A stretch of DNA of 64,000 nt from Fuscovulum sp. (GCA_035192965.1 CP136571.1:2500501-2564500), one strand, 5' to 3'. Positions 1 through 9,178 are shown, numbered from the stretch's first letter. A program made the numbers and translations. The notes: generated from the sequence alone by a model not told the origin.

Positions 1-1224
1 TTTTTCATAGCCTTCGGCCCATTCGTAATTGTCCAGAAGCGACCAGTAGAAGAAGCCTTTGACGTTAGCCCCATCGGCAATGGCGCGTTTGGTGGCGGCA
101 AGATGGGCGAAGAGGAAATCTTCGCGGACCTGATCGGGCAGATCGGGCAGATCGGGATTGGCCATGCCGTTTTCGGTGACGTACAGCGGCAGGTCGCCCA
201 CGTATTCGCGCGCCATGCGGGTGAGGAAATGGTGCAGGCCGTCGGGATAAATCTCCCATCCCATCTGGGTTTTGGGCAGGGGGCCGGGGATTTCACGGAT
301 TGACGGCCAGGGCGTGCCGGGGGCGGCGGCCTGAATGTGGCGGGTGTAGTAGTTGATCCCCAGCCAATCGAGCGGCTGGCCGATCAGCGCCATGTCATCC
401 TGCCAATTGGCGGGCATATGGGGGGCGAGGCCTTCGAGCACGACTTCAGGGTAGGTCTGGCGGGTGATGCCTTCGATGTACCAGCGGTTGAAGATGCCAT
501 CAGCGCGGGCAGAGGCGCGAATGTCTTCGGCGCTGTCAGAGGCGGGTTGGCAGAAATCGAAGTTCAGCACGATGCCAAGGTTCGGCTGGCCCATGCTGCG
601 CAGGCGGTCCACGGCGAGGCCATGGGCGAGGCAGATATGGTGCATGGCGCGGGCGGCGGCGCGGATGTCGCGCAGGCCGGGGGCATGTGCGCCGATGAAA
701 TGCGACAGCCAAGCCACGCACCAGGGTTCGTTGATCGTGGCGATGGAGGCGACACGGTCGCCCAGCGTGCGGGTGATGGTTTCCGCGAAATCGGCAAAGC
801 GGTGGGGGGTGTCGCGGTTGGTCCAACCGCCCTTGTCGGCCAGGGCCGAGGGCAGTTCCCAGTGATAGAGCGTCTGAAAGGGTTTCAGGCCGCGTTCGAG
901 CATTCCATCGACCAGCCGATCATAAAAGGCGATGCCTTCGGGATTGACGGTCACGCCATCGGGCATGACCCGCGCCCAGGATGTGGAGAAACGGTAGGCG
1001 TCCATATTGGCCGCGCGCAGCAGATCGAGATCAGCCGGCCAGTTGTGGAAGTGGTCGCAGGCGGTACCGCCGTCTTCGGCGCGCTTCACATTGCCCGGAG
1101 TGGCGGCGAAGGTATCCCAATGGCAGGGGCCGCAACCGCCAAAGCCCGATCCTTCGATCTGATAGGCGGCGGTGGCGGCTCCGAACAGGAAACCTTCCGG
1201 AAAATCGAAACGGGAGAGCGACAT
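1..1224 (-). CDS. GH1 family beta-glucosidase (C-terminus cut by window edge)
   Basis: Family 1 glycoside hydrolase, probably a cytoplasmic retaining beta-glucosidase or beta-galactosidase. The 408 visible residues start at ATG 1222-1224 with the usual GH1 opening (MSLSRFDFPEGFLFG). They carry the acid/base motif TINEPW (Glu near residue 166) and the nucleophile motif YVTENG (Glu near 351). The last few dozen residues lie before base 1, so the gene is cut by the window, not visibly broken. No signal peptide is seen. It begins 3 bases after the stop of the LacI-type regulator gene, so the two are almost certainly cotranscribed. The exact substrate cannot be read from sequence; the neighbouring alpha-glucoside operon suggests use of plant-type glucosides and disaccharides. 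Confidence 0.93.
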   Translation of the reverse strand, partial: MSLSRFDFPEGFLFGAATAAYQIEGSGFGGCGPCHWDTFAATPGNVKRAEDGGTACDHFHNWPADLDLLRAANMDAYRFSTSWARVMPDGVTVNPEGIAFYDRLVDGMLERGLKPFQTLYHWELPSALADKGGWTNRDTPHRFADFAETITRTLGDRVASIATINEPWCVAWLSHFIGAHAPGLRDIRAAARAMHHICLAHGLAVDRLRSMGQPNLGIVLNFDFCQPASDSAEDIRASARADGIFNRWYIEGITRQTYPEVVLEGLAPHMPANWQDDMALIGQPLDWLGINYYTRHIQAAAPGTPWPSIREIPGPLPKTQMGWEIYPDGLHHFLTRMAREYVGDLPLYVTENGMANPDLPDLPDQVREDFLFAHLAATKRAIADGANVKGFFYWSLLDNYEWAEGYEK

Positions 1225-1227
1225 GGG

Positions 1228-2271
1228 TCAGACCTTGTAGGAAGCAGGGCGGGGGGCCGGTCCTGTGGACTGACCGATGATCAATTCCGCCTCGAGCAGG
1301 CGATGTTCGGGGCCGCCGCCGGGATTGGCGATGATGCCCAGCAGCATTTCGGCGGCGATCCGGCCGGCATCGCGGACCGACGACCGGGTGGCGGTGAAGA
1401 TCGGCACGTCGCCGCCGTTCTTCATGTAGGACAGATCGTCGTCATGGATGATCACGGATATGTCGCGGCCCATCTTCAGGCCGCGTTCTTCGATCGCGCG
1501 GCGCACGCCCATGCCCGAGATCATGGAGGCGACGAGAAAGGCGGTGGGCGGCGCGGGCAGGTCCAGCATGGCAGAGGCGGCGCGGTAACCCGAGACTTCG
1601 GTCATCTCATCCGAAGACATGAGGGTTGCGTCGAGGGGAAGATTGCGCGCGGCGAGGGCATCGGTGTAACCGGTGCGGCGGCGGATGGCGAAATCCATGA
1701 ATTCGAGGCCGTTCACAAGGCCGATGCGGATATGACCCAGATCGAGCAGGAACTCGGTGGCGCGCTGAAAGGCGCGGCGGTTGTTCACATCGACCCAGGA
1801 ATAGGGAAGTTCGGTTCCTGTGGCGCGGCCATGCACAAGAAAGGGGATGCCGATTTCGTGCAGCAGGGGGATGCGGGGATCGTTCATGCGGGGGGCGTGC
1901 AGGATGACGCCGTCCGCCGTGCCGCGCGATTTAAGATCGCGGTAGGCCTGTTCTTCAGCCTCGTCCGGGACGACGGACATGATCATGTCATAGCCGTTGC
2001 GGGAATAGGTTTCGCCCGCGCCTGCGATGAAATCTGCGAAGATCGGGTTGACGATTTCATGCCGCGTGGCAAGCGGGATCACATGGCCCACGGCCAGTGC
2101 GCGGCCCGTGGCCAGCCGGATGGCGCGGGTGTTGGGGCGATAGTTGTGGCGCTTGGCCGCGGCCATGACGCGTTCGCGGGTGGATTCGTTCACCTCGGGG
2201 TAGCCGTTGAGTGCGCGGCTGACGGTCGTGGGCGAGAGGCCCAGTTTCGTGGCCAGTTCCTTGAGATTCAT
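1228..2271 (-). CDS. aglR: LacI-family transcriptional regulator, probable AglR
   Basis: LacI/GalR-type repressor of 347 residues. The N-terminal helix-turn-helix and hinge helix (MNLKELATKLGLSPTTVSRA, then NGYPEVNESTRERV) are followed by a periplasmic-binding-protein-like effector domain. I chose ATG 2269-2271 because the protein then begins directly at the helix-turn-helix; an in-frame start six codons upstream would add MDARAA. It is divergent from aglE and shares its promoter region, which holds several LacI-type palindromes. In Sinorhizobium meliloti aglR sits at the same place beside aglEFGAK. The inferred job is repression of the agl operon, and of its own transcript with the GH1 gene, until an alpha-glucoside is present. 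Confidence 0.88.
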   Translation of the reverse strand: MNLKELATKLGLSPTTVSRALNGYPEVNESTRERVMAAAKRHNYRPNTRAIRLATGRALAVGHVIPLATRHEIVNPIFADFIAGAGETYSRNGYDMIMSVVPDEAEEQAYRDLKSRGTADGVILHAPRMNDPRIPLLHEIGIPFLVHGRATGTELPYSWVDVNNRRAFQRATEFLLDLGHIRIGLVNGLEFMDFAIRRRTGYTDALAARNLPLDATLMSSDEMTEVSGYRAASAMLDLPAPPTAFLVASMISGMGVRRAIEERGLKMGRDISVIIHDDDLSYMKNGGDVPIFTATRSSVRDAGRIAAEMLLGIIANPGGGPEHRLLEAELIIGQSTGPAPRPASYKV

Positions 2272-2285
2272 GGCAGCGCGCGCAT

Positions 2286-2473
2286 CCAAAACGGTTTCAA
2301 TTCGGGGACAGGTTAGACAAGCCGTCTGTCAAGGTCAAAGATTAACAGAGCCTTTGAGAAAACGTTTTCGCCGAGGATCAGTGCGAAAAGCAAGCGATGT
2401 GACCGTAACCAACGCGCTTTGAATTGACTTGAGAATTGGGATCGGCAACTGTGCGCCATCCAAAGCGGTTTGG
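2286..2473. promoter_or_regulatory. aglR-aglE divergent control region with LacI-type operators
   Basis: The gap between aglR and aglE holds a perfect 12-base palindrome, GAAAACGTTTTC at 2358-2369, with the central CG typical of LacI-family operators. Weaker versions lie at 2288-2297 (AAAACGGTTT), 2411-2420 (AACGCGCTTT) and 2460-2473 (CCAAAGCGGTTTGG). A TTGACT at 2424-2429 could be a -35 box for aglE, but no good -10 box follows. Operator function is inferred from position and symmetry. Confidence 0.55.
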
Positions 2474-2534
2474 GAGTGATTCTGATCGCAGTTGGTTAAA
2501 GCCCCGCCAGAGGGCGGGGAATCGGGAGGATGAA

Positions 2535-3887
2535 ATGAAAGCAAAGTTTATGGCAAGCGCCGCTGCGCTTGCGCTTCTGTCGGGTGCTGCTTCGGCGCAA
2601 GAGCTGAAGTTCCCCATCGGCGAAGGCAATTTCAACTGGGCCAGCTACACGGCGTTCGACGAGAAGTACAATCTCGACGGGCAGAAGATCACCGTGCTGG
2701 GGCCGTGGTTGAGCGTTGACCAGGAGCTGTTCCAGAGCGTGATCGCCTATTTCGAGGCGGCGACCGGAGCGGATGTGGAATACATCGGCGCCGAAGGCTT
2801 TGAGCAGCAGGTGGTGATCGATGCGGAAGCGGGATCGCCTCCGGATGTTGCGGTGTTCCCGCAGCCCGGCCTGATGCGCGGGATGGCGGCGAAAGGGCAG
2901 GTTCTGCCGATGTCGCCGGAAATCGTGCAGTGGACCAAGGACAACTATGCAGCCGGTCAGTCCTGGGTTGATCTGGTGACCTTCCCGGGCACCGACGGCG
3001 CGGCGAACACCTTCGGCTTCTTCTACAAGGTCGATGTGAAATCGCTGGTCTGGTACGTGCCCGAGAATTTCGAAGATTCGGGCTATGCCGTTCCGACCAC
3101 GATGGAAGAGCTGAAGGCGCTGACCGATCAGATCGTCGCCGATGGCGGCACGCCGTGGTGCATCGGTCTGGGCTCGGGCGGTGCGACGGGCTGGCCTGCG
3201 ACCGACTGGGTCGAAGACATGATGCTGCGCACGACCACCCCGGAAAACTATGACAAGTGGGTGTCGAACGAGCTGAAGTTCAACGATCCGGTTGTGGTGA
3301 ATGCCATCGACCAGTTCGGTGCCTTTGCCAAGAACGATGCCTATGTGTCGGGTGGTGCGGGTTCGGTCGCGTCGACCGATTTCCGTGACAGCCCCAAGGG
3401 CCTGTTTGCATCGCCGCCGCAGTGCTACATGCACCGCCAGGCGTCGTTCATCCCGTCCTTCTTCCCGGAAGGCACCGTGATCGGCGAGGATGCTGACTTC
3501 TTCTACTTCCCGGCCTTTGCCGAGCAGGATCTGGGCCAGCCGGTTCTGGGTGCAGGCACGACCATGGGTCTGATGAAGGAATCGGAAGCGGGTCGCGCGT
3601 TCATCGAGTACCTGACCACGCCGATCGCGCATGAAGTCTGGATGAACCAGACCGGCTTCCTGACCCCGCACAAGGGCGTGAACACCGATCTGTATGGTGA
3701 CCCGACGCTGAAGAAAATGGGCGACATCCTTCTGAACGCGACGACCTTCCGCTTTGACGGGTCTGACCTGATGCCGGGTGGCGTTGGTGCGGGCGTGTTC
3801 TGGACCGGGATGGTCGACTATGTCGGCGGCAAGTCGGCGCAGGAAGTGGCTGACTCGATCCAGTCGACCTGGGACTCGCTGCAGTAA
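2535..3887 (+). CDS. aglE: Alpha-glucoside ABC transporter substrate-binding protein
   Basis: Periplasmic sugar-binding protein of 450 residues (family 1 solute-binding fold) that delivers alpha-glucosides such as sucrose, maltose or trehalose to AglF/AglG. The start ATG 2535-2537 follows GGGAGG at 2524-2529. It gives a clean signal peptide (MKAKFMASAAALALLSGAASA) with probable cleavage after Ala21; longer in-frame starts would bury this signal. It is the first gene of aglE-aglF-aglG-aglA-aglK, the same order as the S. meliloti agl operon. A strong hairpin terminator directly follows, consistent with making more binding protein than membrane components. Confidence 0.92.
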   Translation: MKAKFMASAAALALLSGAASAQELKFPIGEGNFNWASYTAFDEKYNLDGQKITVLGPWLSVDQELFQSVIAYFEAATGADVEYIGAEGFEQQVVIDAEAGSPPDVAVFPQPGLMRGMAAKGQVLPMSPEIVQWTKDNYAAGQSWVDLVTFPGTDGAANTFGFFYKVDVKSLVWYVPENFEDSGYAVPTTMEELKALTDQIVADGGTPWCIGLGSGGATGWPATDWVEDMMLRTTTPENYDKWVSNELKFNDPVVVNAIDQFGAFAKNDAYVSGGAGSVASTDFRDSPKGLFASPPQCYMHRQASFIPSFFPEGTVIGEDADFFYFPAFAEQDLGQPVLGAGTTMGLMKESEAGRAFIEYLTTPIAHEVWMNQTGFLTPHKGVNTDLYGDPTLKKMGDILLNATTFRFDGSDLMPGGVGAGVFWTGMVDYVGGKSAQEVADSIQSTWDSLQ

Positions 3888-3894
3888 TCAGATG

Positions 3895-3924
3895 GGCCCG
3901 CCGCGTGAAGCGGCGGGCCTTTTT
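3895..3924 (+). terminator. Intrinsic terminator or attenuator between aglE and aglF
   Basis: GGCCCGCCGC at 3895-3904 pairs perfectly with GCGGCGGGCC at 3910-3919 around a GTGAA loop, followed by five T. It lies 7 bases after the aglE stop inside the operon. It probably terminates most transcripts and lets a fraction continue into aglFGAK. Confidence 0.85.
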
Positions 3925-4025
3925 CTATCCGAAATGTTTTTCCCGGTTGACGTGGCCCAGTGCGCTGCGGCGGAATTGCATATGCCGGATGTATTTTCTG
4001 GACGCTTTGGGAGGAGGGTCTACCC

Positions 4026-5018
4026 GTGGAACAGTTCTTTGGTGCTGCCACGACCATTGTGATTGGTGTCGGGGGCTGTCTTCTTTACTTTTTCCTGAGC
4101 AACATCCTGCTGGACCGGATGCTGCCGGCCTCGGGCCCGAATATCAGCCGCAACATCAACCGCGCCAATGCGATACGGCCGTGGTTGTTCCTGCTGCCGG
4201 CGCTGATCCTGCTGGCGCTCTATCTGGTCTATCCGCTGGTCTGGTCGATCTATCTGTCGGTGATGGATTCCGGCGGGCAGCGGTTCGTGGGCGCGGACAA
4301 CTATGTGTGGATGGTGAACGATCCCAAGTTTCTGGAATCGATGCGCAACAACATCCTGTGGCTGATTGTGGTGCCGGCCTTTTCTACCTTTTTCGGGCTG
4401 GTGGCGGCGGCAGTGACGGACCGGATCCGCTGGGGCAATTTCGCCAAGGCGATGATCTTCATGCCCATGGCGATTTCCTTTGTGGGCGCATCGGTGATCT
4501 GGAAGTTCGTCTATGATTTCCGGCCCGAGGGGCAGAACCAGATCGGGCTTTTGAACGCGATTGTCGAAGCCTTTGGTGGCGCGCCGGAGACGTGGCTGAC
4601 GCATGATATCGTGAACTCGTTCCTGCTGATGGTGGTGCTGATCTGGATTCAGACCGGGTTCGCCATGGTAATCCTGTCGGCGGCGCTGCGTGGTATTCCC
4701 GAGGAAACCATTGAGGCGGCCATTCTGGATGGCGCGTCGCCGTTGCAGCTGTTTTTCAAGATCAAAGTGCCGCAGATCTGGGGGACGATCCTTGTCGTCT
4801 GGACCACGATCACCATCACCGTGCTAAAGGTGTTCGACATCGTGCTGACCATGACCAACGGGCAATGGGGCACGCAGGTGCTGGGCAATTACATGTATGA
4901 CTGGCTGGTGCGTGGGCAGGATAGTGGCCGCGCCTCGGCCATTGCGATCGTGATCATGCTTTTGGTGCTGCCGATCATGATCTGGAACATCCGGAACGCC
5001 CGCAAGGAGATGCGCTGA
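4026..5018 (+). CDS. aglF: Alpha-glucoside ABC transporter permease
   Basis: Inner-membrane permease of the MalF/binding-protein-dependent type, 330 residues, with about seven or eight hydrophobic segments. It carries the cytoplasmic EAA loop (EETIEAAILDGASPLQLFFK) that contacts the ATPase. I place the start at GTG 4026, preceded by GGAGGAGGG (4009-4017) at 8-base spacing; an ATG 22 codons upstream has no ribosome-binding site. The stop overlaps the aglG start (TGATG), so the two permeases are translationally coupled. Partners are AglG, AglK and AglE. Confidence 0.9.
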   Translation: MEQFFGAATTIVIGVGGCLLYFFLSNILLDRMLPASGPNISRNINRANAIRPWLFLLPALILLALYLVYPLVWSIYLSVMDSGGQRFVGADNYVWMVNDPKFLESMRNNILWLIVVPAFSTFFGLVAAAVTDRIRWGNFAKAMIFMPMAISFVGASVIWKFVYDFRPEGQNQIGLLNAIVEAFGGAPETWLTHDIVNSFLLMVVLIWIQTGFAMVILSAALRGIPEETIEAAILDGASPLQLFFKIKVPQIWGTILVVWTTITITVLKVFDIVLTMTNGQWGTQVLGNYMYDWLVRGQDSGRASAIAIVIMLLVLPIMIWNIRNARKEMR

Positions 5019-6148
5019 TGGACAATATCGTTGGCCAGAAGTCGAGCCTGACCTGGGCGGTGAACCTGTGTGCAGTGGTGCTGGTGCTGCTGTGGACGAT
5101 CCCGACCTTCGGGTTGCTGGTATCATCGTTTCGCGACCGGGATCAGATCCTGACAAGCGGGTGGTGGCAGTCGATGTTCCCGCAAGAGGCTACGCTGCAG
5201 TATCGCGCGGGCGGGCCGGATACGGCGGTTCAAGAGGGCGGGCTTTACGTCATTTCCGGCAATGTGTTTGACGGGGCGGAGGGCTTTGTCAGCGCCTTTG
5301 GCACCACATCGCGGGAGCCTGCGGCGGTGGAGGCCGGGGGCGTGGCGACCACGAGCGACGGTTATGAGCTGACAGTGCAGGAGGATGGCAGCTATCGCCT
5401 GACCTCGGCTGCGCCGTTTGAGGGGACGCGCGGAGAGCGGATCTTTGTGACCACGACGCAAGCGCCCAGCTTCACGACTGAAAACTTCGTGCGGGTGATG
5501 AATGCCGAAGGGTTGGGGCGCGGGTTCCTGAATACGCTGACAGTGTCAATCCCGGCGACGGTGATCCCGATCCTTGTGGCGGCCTTTGCTGCCTATGCGC
5601 TGGCCTGGATGGATTTTCCGGGGCGGGCCTTGCTGATTGCCACGGTGGTGGGGTTGCTGGTGGTGCCGCTGCAATTGGCGCTGATCCCGTTGTTGCAGTT
5701 GCACCTGAAGGCGGGGATCGGGAAGAGCTATCTGGGGATTTGGCTAGCGCACAGCGCCTTTGGCCTGCCATTGGCGATCTATCTTTTGCGAAACTACATG
5801 GCCGGGTTGCCGCGCGACATCATTGAAAGCGCGCGGGTGGATGGGGCGACGGATTTCCAGATTTTCCTGAAGATCATTCTGCCACTGTCTTTCCCGGCGC
5901 TGGCCTCTTTTGCGATCTTTCAGTTCCTGTGGACTTGGAATGACCTGCTGGTGGCGCTGGTCTTCCTTGGATCGACGCAGGATCAGCTGGTGATGACCGG
6001 GCAGTTGAAGGAGTTGATGGGATCGCGCGGGGGGGATTGGGAAATCCTTGCGGCGTCGGCCTTCATCAGTATTGCGGTGCCTTTGGCGGTGTTCTTTGCC
6101 ATGCAGAAATATCTGGTCCGCGGCCTGCTGGCCGGATCGGTGAAGTGA
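5018..6148 (+). CDS. aglG: Alpha-glucoside ABC transporter permease with periplasmic insertion
   Basis: MalG-type permease of 376 residues. After the first membrane segment (about residues 14-36) there is a hydrophilic stretch of roughly 110 residues (about 45-155), rich in Gly, Thr and short beta-like segments. The remaining membrane helices and the EAA loop (ESARVDGATDFQIFLKIILP) follow. The long insertion between helices 1 and 2 should face the periplasm and could touch AglE or the sugar. AglG proteins of this family are usually about 380 residues, so the insertion appears to be a family trait. The start overlaps the aglF stop. Confidence 0.9.
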   Translation: MDNIVGQKSSLTWAVNLCAVVLVLLWTIPTFGLLVSSFRDRDQILTSGWWQSMFPQEATLQYRAGGPDTAVQEGGLYVISGNVFDGAEGFVSAFGTTSREPAAVEAGGVATTSDGYELTVQEDGSYRLTSAAPFEGTRGERIFVTTTQAPSFTTENFVRVMNAEGLGRGFLNTLTVSIPATVIPILVAAFAAYALAWMDFPGRALLIATVVGLLVVPLQLALIPLLQLHLKAGIGKSYLGIWLAHSAFGLPLAIYLLRNYMAGLPRDIIESARVDGATDFQIFLKIILPLSFPALASFAIFQFLWTWNDLLVALVFLGSTQDQLVMTGQLKELMGSRGGDWEILAASAFISIAVPLAVFFAMQKYLVRGLLAGSVK

Positions 6149-6162
6149 GAAAGACGGAAAGA

Positions 6163-7788
6163 ATGACGGACGTGATCGGCCATGATGCCGACTGGTGGCG
6201 CGGGGCGGTGATCTATCAGATCTACCCCCGCAGCTTTCAGGACAGCAATGGCGACGGGATTGGCGATCTGGGCGGCGTGGTCGAGCGGCTGCCCCATATC
6301 GCAGCGCTGGGGGCGGATGCGATCTGGATCAGCCCGTTTTTCACCAGCCCGATGAAGGATTTCGGCTATGACGTCAGGGATTACTGCGACGTCGATCCGA
6401 TGTTCGGCAGCCTTGCCGATTTCGATCGGGTGGTGGCACGGGCAGGCGAGTTGGGCCTGAAGGTGATGATCGATCTGGTGTTGTCGCATACCAGCGACAA
6501 GCATCCGTGGTTTGCGGAAAGCCGCAAGGACCGCGGCAACGCCAAGGCGGATTGGTATGTCTGGGCAGAGCCGAAACCGGACGGCACCCCGCCCAACAAT
6601 TGGCTGTCGGTCTTTGGCGGCAGCGCCTGGGCCTGGGATGGGCGGCGCGAGCAGTATTATCTGCACAACTTCCTGACCAGCCAACCTGACCTGAACCTGC
6701 ATCACGCACCGGTGCAGGAGGCGCTTTTGGATGTGGCGCGGTTCTGGCTGGCGCGGGGGGTGAACGGGTTCCGGCTGGACACGATCAACTTCTATTTCGC
6801 CGACAAGTATCTGCGCGATAACCCGTCTTTGCCCAAGGAATTGCGCAATGACAGCATCGCGCCGAGCGTGAACCCCTACAACCACCAACTGCATCTGTTT
6901 TCGAAGAACCAGCCCGAGAACCTTGAGTTTCTGCGGAAGTTCCGCGCGGTGCTGGAGCCCTTTGGCGCGGCGGCGGTGGGGGAGGTGGGCGATGCCCAGC
7001 GGGGCCTTGAGATCATGGCCGAATACACCAGCGGCGGGGACAAGGTGCAGATGTGCTACCCGTTCGAGATGCTGCAACCGGCGCGGTTGACGGCGGGGCT
7101 GGCGGCGCGGACTTTTGACCGGCTGGCGGCGGCGGCCCCGGATGCCTGGCCCTGCTGGGCCTATTCCAACCATGACACTGTGCGCCATGTCACCCGCTGG
7201 GGCCTGTCGGATGCGGGGGCACGGGCTTACGCGACCATGCTGATGTGTCTGCGCGGATCGGTCTGCCTGTATCAGGGCGAGGAATTGGCGCTGCCTGAGG
7301 CTGAGATCGCCTTTGAGGAATTGCAGGACCCGTATGGCATCGAGTTCTGGCCCGAGTTCAAGGGCCGCGACGGGTGCCGGACGCCAATGGTCTGGTCCAC
7401 GGACAATGCGCTGTGCGGGTTTTCCAGCGCCGAACGGGCCTGGTTGCCGGTGACAGCGCCGCATCGGCCGCTGTCGGTGGCGGCGCAAGAGGCGGATGCG
7501 AAGTCGATGCTGCACCACTATCGTGCGGTGCTGGCGTTCCGCGCGGGGCATTCGGTGCTGCGCGATGGGGCGATGACGGATTGGGCCGCGACGGGCGAGG
7601 TGTTTTCCTTTGTCCGGTCAGGGGCAGAGACGATATTCTGTGCGTTCAATCTGGGGGAGACACCGGCAGAGGTCCGCTTGCCCGAGGGACGCTGGGAACA
7701 GATCGGGGAGGCCGTGGGCAGCATCGCTGCAACGGCGGGAGAGGTGCGGTTGCCGGGTTGGGGCTGCTGCATCGCACGTAAGGCATAA
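6163..7788 (+). CDS. aglA: Alpha-glucosidase, GH13 family
   Basis: Cytoplasmic GH13 alpha-glucosidase of 541 residues that hydrolyses imported alpha-glucosides. It shows the conserved regions DLVLSH, GFRLDT (nucleophile Asp near 206), VGEVGD (acid/base Glu near 274) and SNHDT (transition-state Asp near 338), plus the N-terminal YQIYPRSFQDSNGDGIGDL signature of the oligo-1,6-glucosidase group. No signal peptide is present. I start it at ATG 6163, 14 bases after aglG; a GTG at 6145 overlapping the aglG stop is an alternative. It is the catabolic enzyme of the agl operon. Confidence 0.92.
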   Translation: MTDVIGHDADWWRGAVIYQIYPRSFQDSNGDGIGDLGGVVERLPHIAALGADAIWISPFFTSPMKDFGYDVRDYCDVDPMFGSLADFDRVVARAGELGLKVMIDLVLSHTSDKHPWFAESRKDRGNAKADWYVWAEPKPDGTPPNNWLSVFGGSAWAWDGRREQYYLHNFLTSQPDLNLHHAPVQEALLDVARFWLARGVNGFRLDTINFYFADKYLRDNPSLPKELRNDSIAPSVNPYNHQLHLFSKNQPENLEFLRKFRAVLEPFGAAAVGEVGDAQRGLEIMAEYTSGGDKVQMCYPFEMLQPARLTAGLAARTFDRLAAAAPDAWPCWAYSNHDTVRHVTRWGLSDAGARAYATMLMCLRGSVCLYQGEELALPEAEIAFEELQDPYGIEFWPEFKGRDGCRTPMVWSTDNALCGFSSAERAWLPVTAPHRPLSVAAQEADAKSMLHHYRAVLAFRAGHSVLRDGAMTDWAATGEVFSFVRSGAETIFCAFNLGETPAEVRLPEGRWEQIGEAVGSIAATAGEVRLPGWGCCIARKA

Positions 7789-7803
7789 AGGGGAGGATGG
7801 GCC

Positions 7804-8889
7804 ATGGCGGAACTGAAGCTGGTCAATGTCGAAAAGGCCTATGGCGAGGTGAAGGTTCTGCGGGACATCAACCTTGATATCAAGACGGGCGAATTGATCG
7901 TCTTTGTCGGGCCGTCGGGTTGTGGGAAATCCACCCTGCTGCGGATGATCGCGGGGCTGGAGCGGATCACGGGCGGGGATTTTTCCATCGACGGGGTACG
8001 GATGAACGAGATCCCGCCCGCGCAACGCGGCATCGCGATGGTGTTCCAATCCTATGCGCTTTACCCGCATATGACGGTGCGCGACAACATGGCCTTCGCC
8101 CTGAAGATTGCCAAGAAGAGCGTGGCCGAGATCAACGCCGCCGTCGACAAGGCGGCCAAGATCCTGCAGCTGACGCCCTATCTGGACCGTTTGCCCAAGG
8201 CGCTTTCGGGTGGGCAGCGGCAGCGTGTGGCAATCGGACGGTCGATCGTGCGCGACCCGAAGGTCTATCTGTTTGACGAGCCGCTTTCGAACCTTGACGC
8301 CGCGCTGCGGGTGGCGACACGGATCGAGATTGCACAGTTGAAGGAACAGATGCCCAATTCCACCATGATCTACGTGACCCATGATCAGGTGGAGGCGATG
8401 ACGCTGGCCAGCCGGATCGTGGTGCTGGCCGGGGGCGGCATCAGCCAGGTGGGCGCGCCGCTGGAACTGTATGAGCGGCCGCGGAATGAGTTTGTGGCGC
8501 AGTTCATCGGCAGCCCGTCGATGAACCTGTTGCCCGGCGAGGTGATCGAGACCGGGGCAGAGACCGTGGTGCGGCTGGCCAATGGCGGGATTGCCCGATC
8601 GAACGTGCCGACGCAGGCGTCCGACAAGGGATTGAAGGTCAATATCGGCGTGCGGCCCGAGGATTTTCTGGAAACCGGGGCTGAGGGGATGTTCACCGGC
8701 GAGGTGGAATTCACTGAAGCGCTGGGAGAGGTCACGCTGCTTTATTTCAAGAAGCAGGGTGAGGCGGCGCAGGTGGTTGCAAAGCTGCCGGGCATCCATG
8801 CCGATCTGCGGCGCCAGACAGTGACGCTGTCGGCGCAGCCCAACAAGGTGCATTTGTTCGCCAACGGAGAGTCGCTTCTGTACCGCTAA
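7804..8889 (+). CDS. aglK: Alpha-glucoside ABC transporter ATP-binding protein
   Basis: MalK/UgpC-type ATPase of 361 residues. It shows Walker A GPSGCGKST (36-44), the signature LSGGQRQRVAIGR, Walker B YLFDEPLSNLD, the H-loop YVTHDQVEAM, and a C-terminal TOBE-like domain from about residue 240. It powers sugar import through AglF/AglG. It is the last gene of the agl operon; the start ATG 7804 follows AGGGGAGGATGG-type Shine-Dalgarno sequence. Confidence 0.92.
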   Translation: MAELKLVNVEKAYGEVKVLRDINLDIKTGELIVFVGPSGCGKSTLLRMIAGLERITGGDFSIDGVRMNEIPPAQRGIAMVFQSYALYPHMTVRDNMAFALKIAKKSVAEINAAVDKAAKILQLTPYLDRLPKALSGGQRQRVAIGRSIVRDPKVYLFDEPLSNLDAALRVATRIEIAQLKEQMPNSTMIYVTHDQVEAMTLASRIVVLAGGGISQVGAPLELYERPRNEFVAQFIGSPSMNLLPGEVIETGAETVVRLANGGIARSNVPTQASDKGLKVNIGVRPEDFLETGAEGMFTGEVEFTEALGEVTLLYFKKQGEAAQVVAKLPGIHADLRRQTVTLSAQPNKVHLFANGESLLYR

Positions 8890-9037
8890 GCCTCAGGTCG
8901 GTTGACAGGGGCGGTTGCGGGGCGCAGAGCAGGGTATGGGACAGCGGCGGGTGCAGATCATTGCCCCCGCAATCTGGCGCGCGCCCTTGCCGATCTGGTC
9001 ACAGGACCATCCCGGCTGAGCCGGAGAGGATGGGCCC

Positions 9038-9169
9038 ATGGCCAAAGGACAAATGCGTTCCAACAAGGAAATTAAGAAGCCGAAGAAGGAAAAGCCCAAG
9101 GCCGCCGTGGTTGTGGTGGCCAATTCGGCATCGCGGATTTCGGCATCGCAGGACAAGAACAAGGGCTGA
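9038..9169 (+). CDS. Small basic protein of 43 residues, function unknown
   Basis: An unannotated-size gene: ATG 9038, stop TGA 9167-9169, with a strong ribosome-binding site GGAGAGGA (9023-9030) at 7-base spacing. The N-terminal half is highly basic (MAKGQMRSNKEIKKPKKEKP, then KAAVVVVANSASRI). A hairpin overlaps the stop. I recall near-identical short Lys-rich proteins in other Rhodobacteraceae, but no function is known to me. The charge suggests nucleic-acid or ribosome contact, which is inference. It stands alone between aglK and the convergent ureohydrolase gene. Confidence 0.7.
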   Translation: MAKGQMRSNKEIKKPKKEKPKAAVVVVANSASRISASQDKNKG

Positions 9170-9178
9170 ACGCCCTTG
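9158..9178 (+). terminator. Hairpin overlapping the stop of the 43-residue gene
   Basis: ACAAGGGC and GCCCTTGT pair around a short loop that contains the TGA stop, followed by CTTTCT. It is a weak intrinsic terminator and may also serve the convergent gene at 9203. Confidence 0.5.

Noticed and set aside
337..2316. Open frame of 659 codons on the plus strand across the GH1 and LacI genes
   Set aside because: It is antisense to two well-supported genes, has no recognisable domain and is the usual mirror frame in GC-rich DNA.
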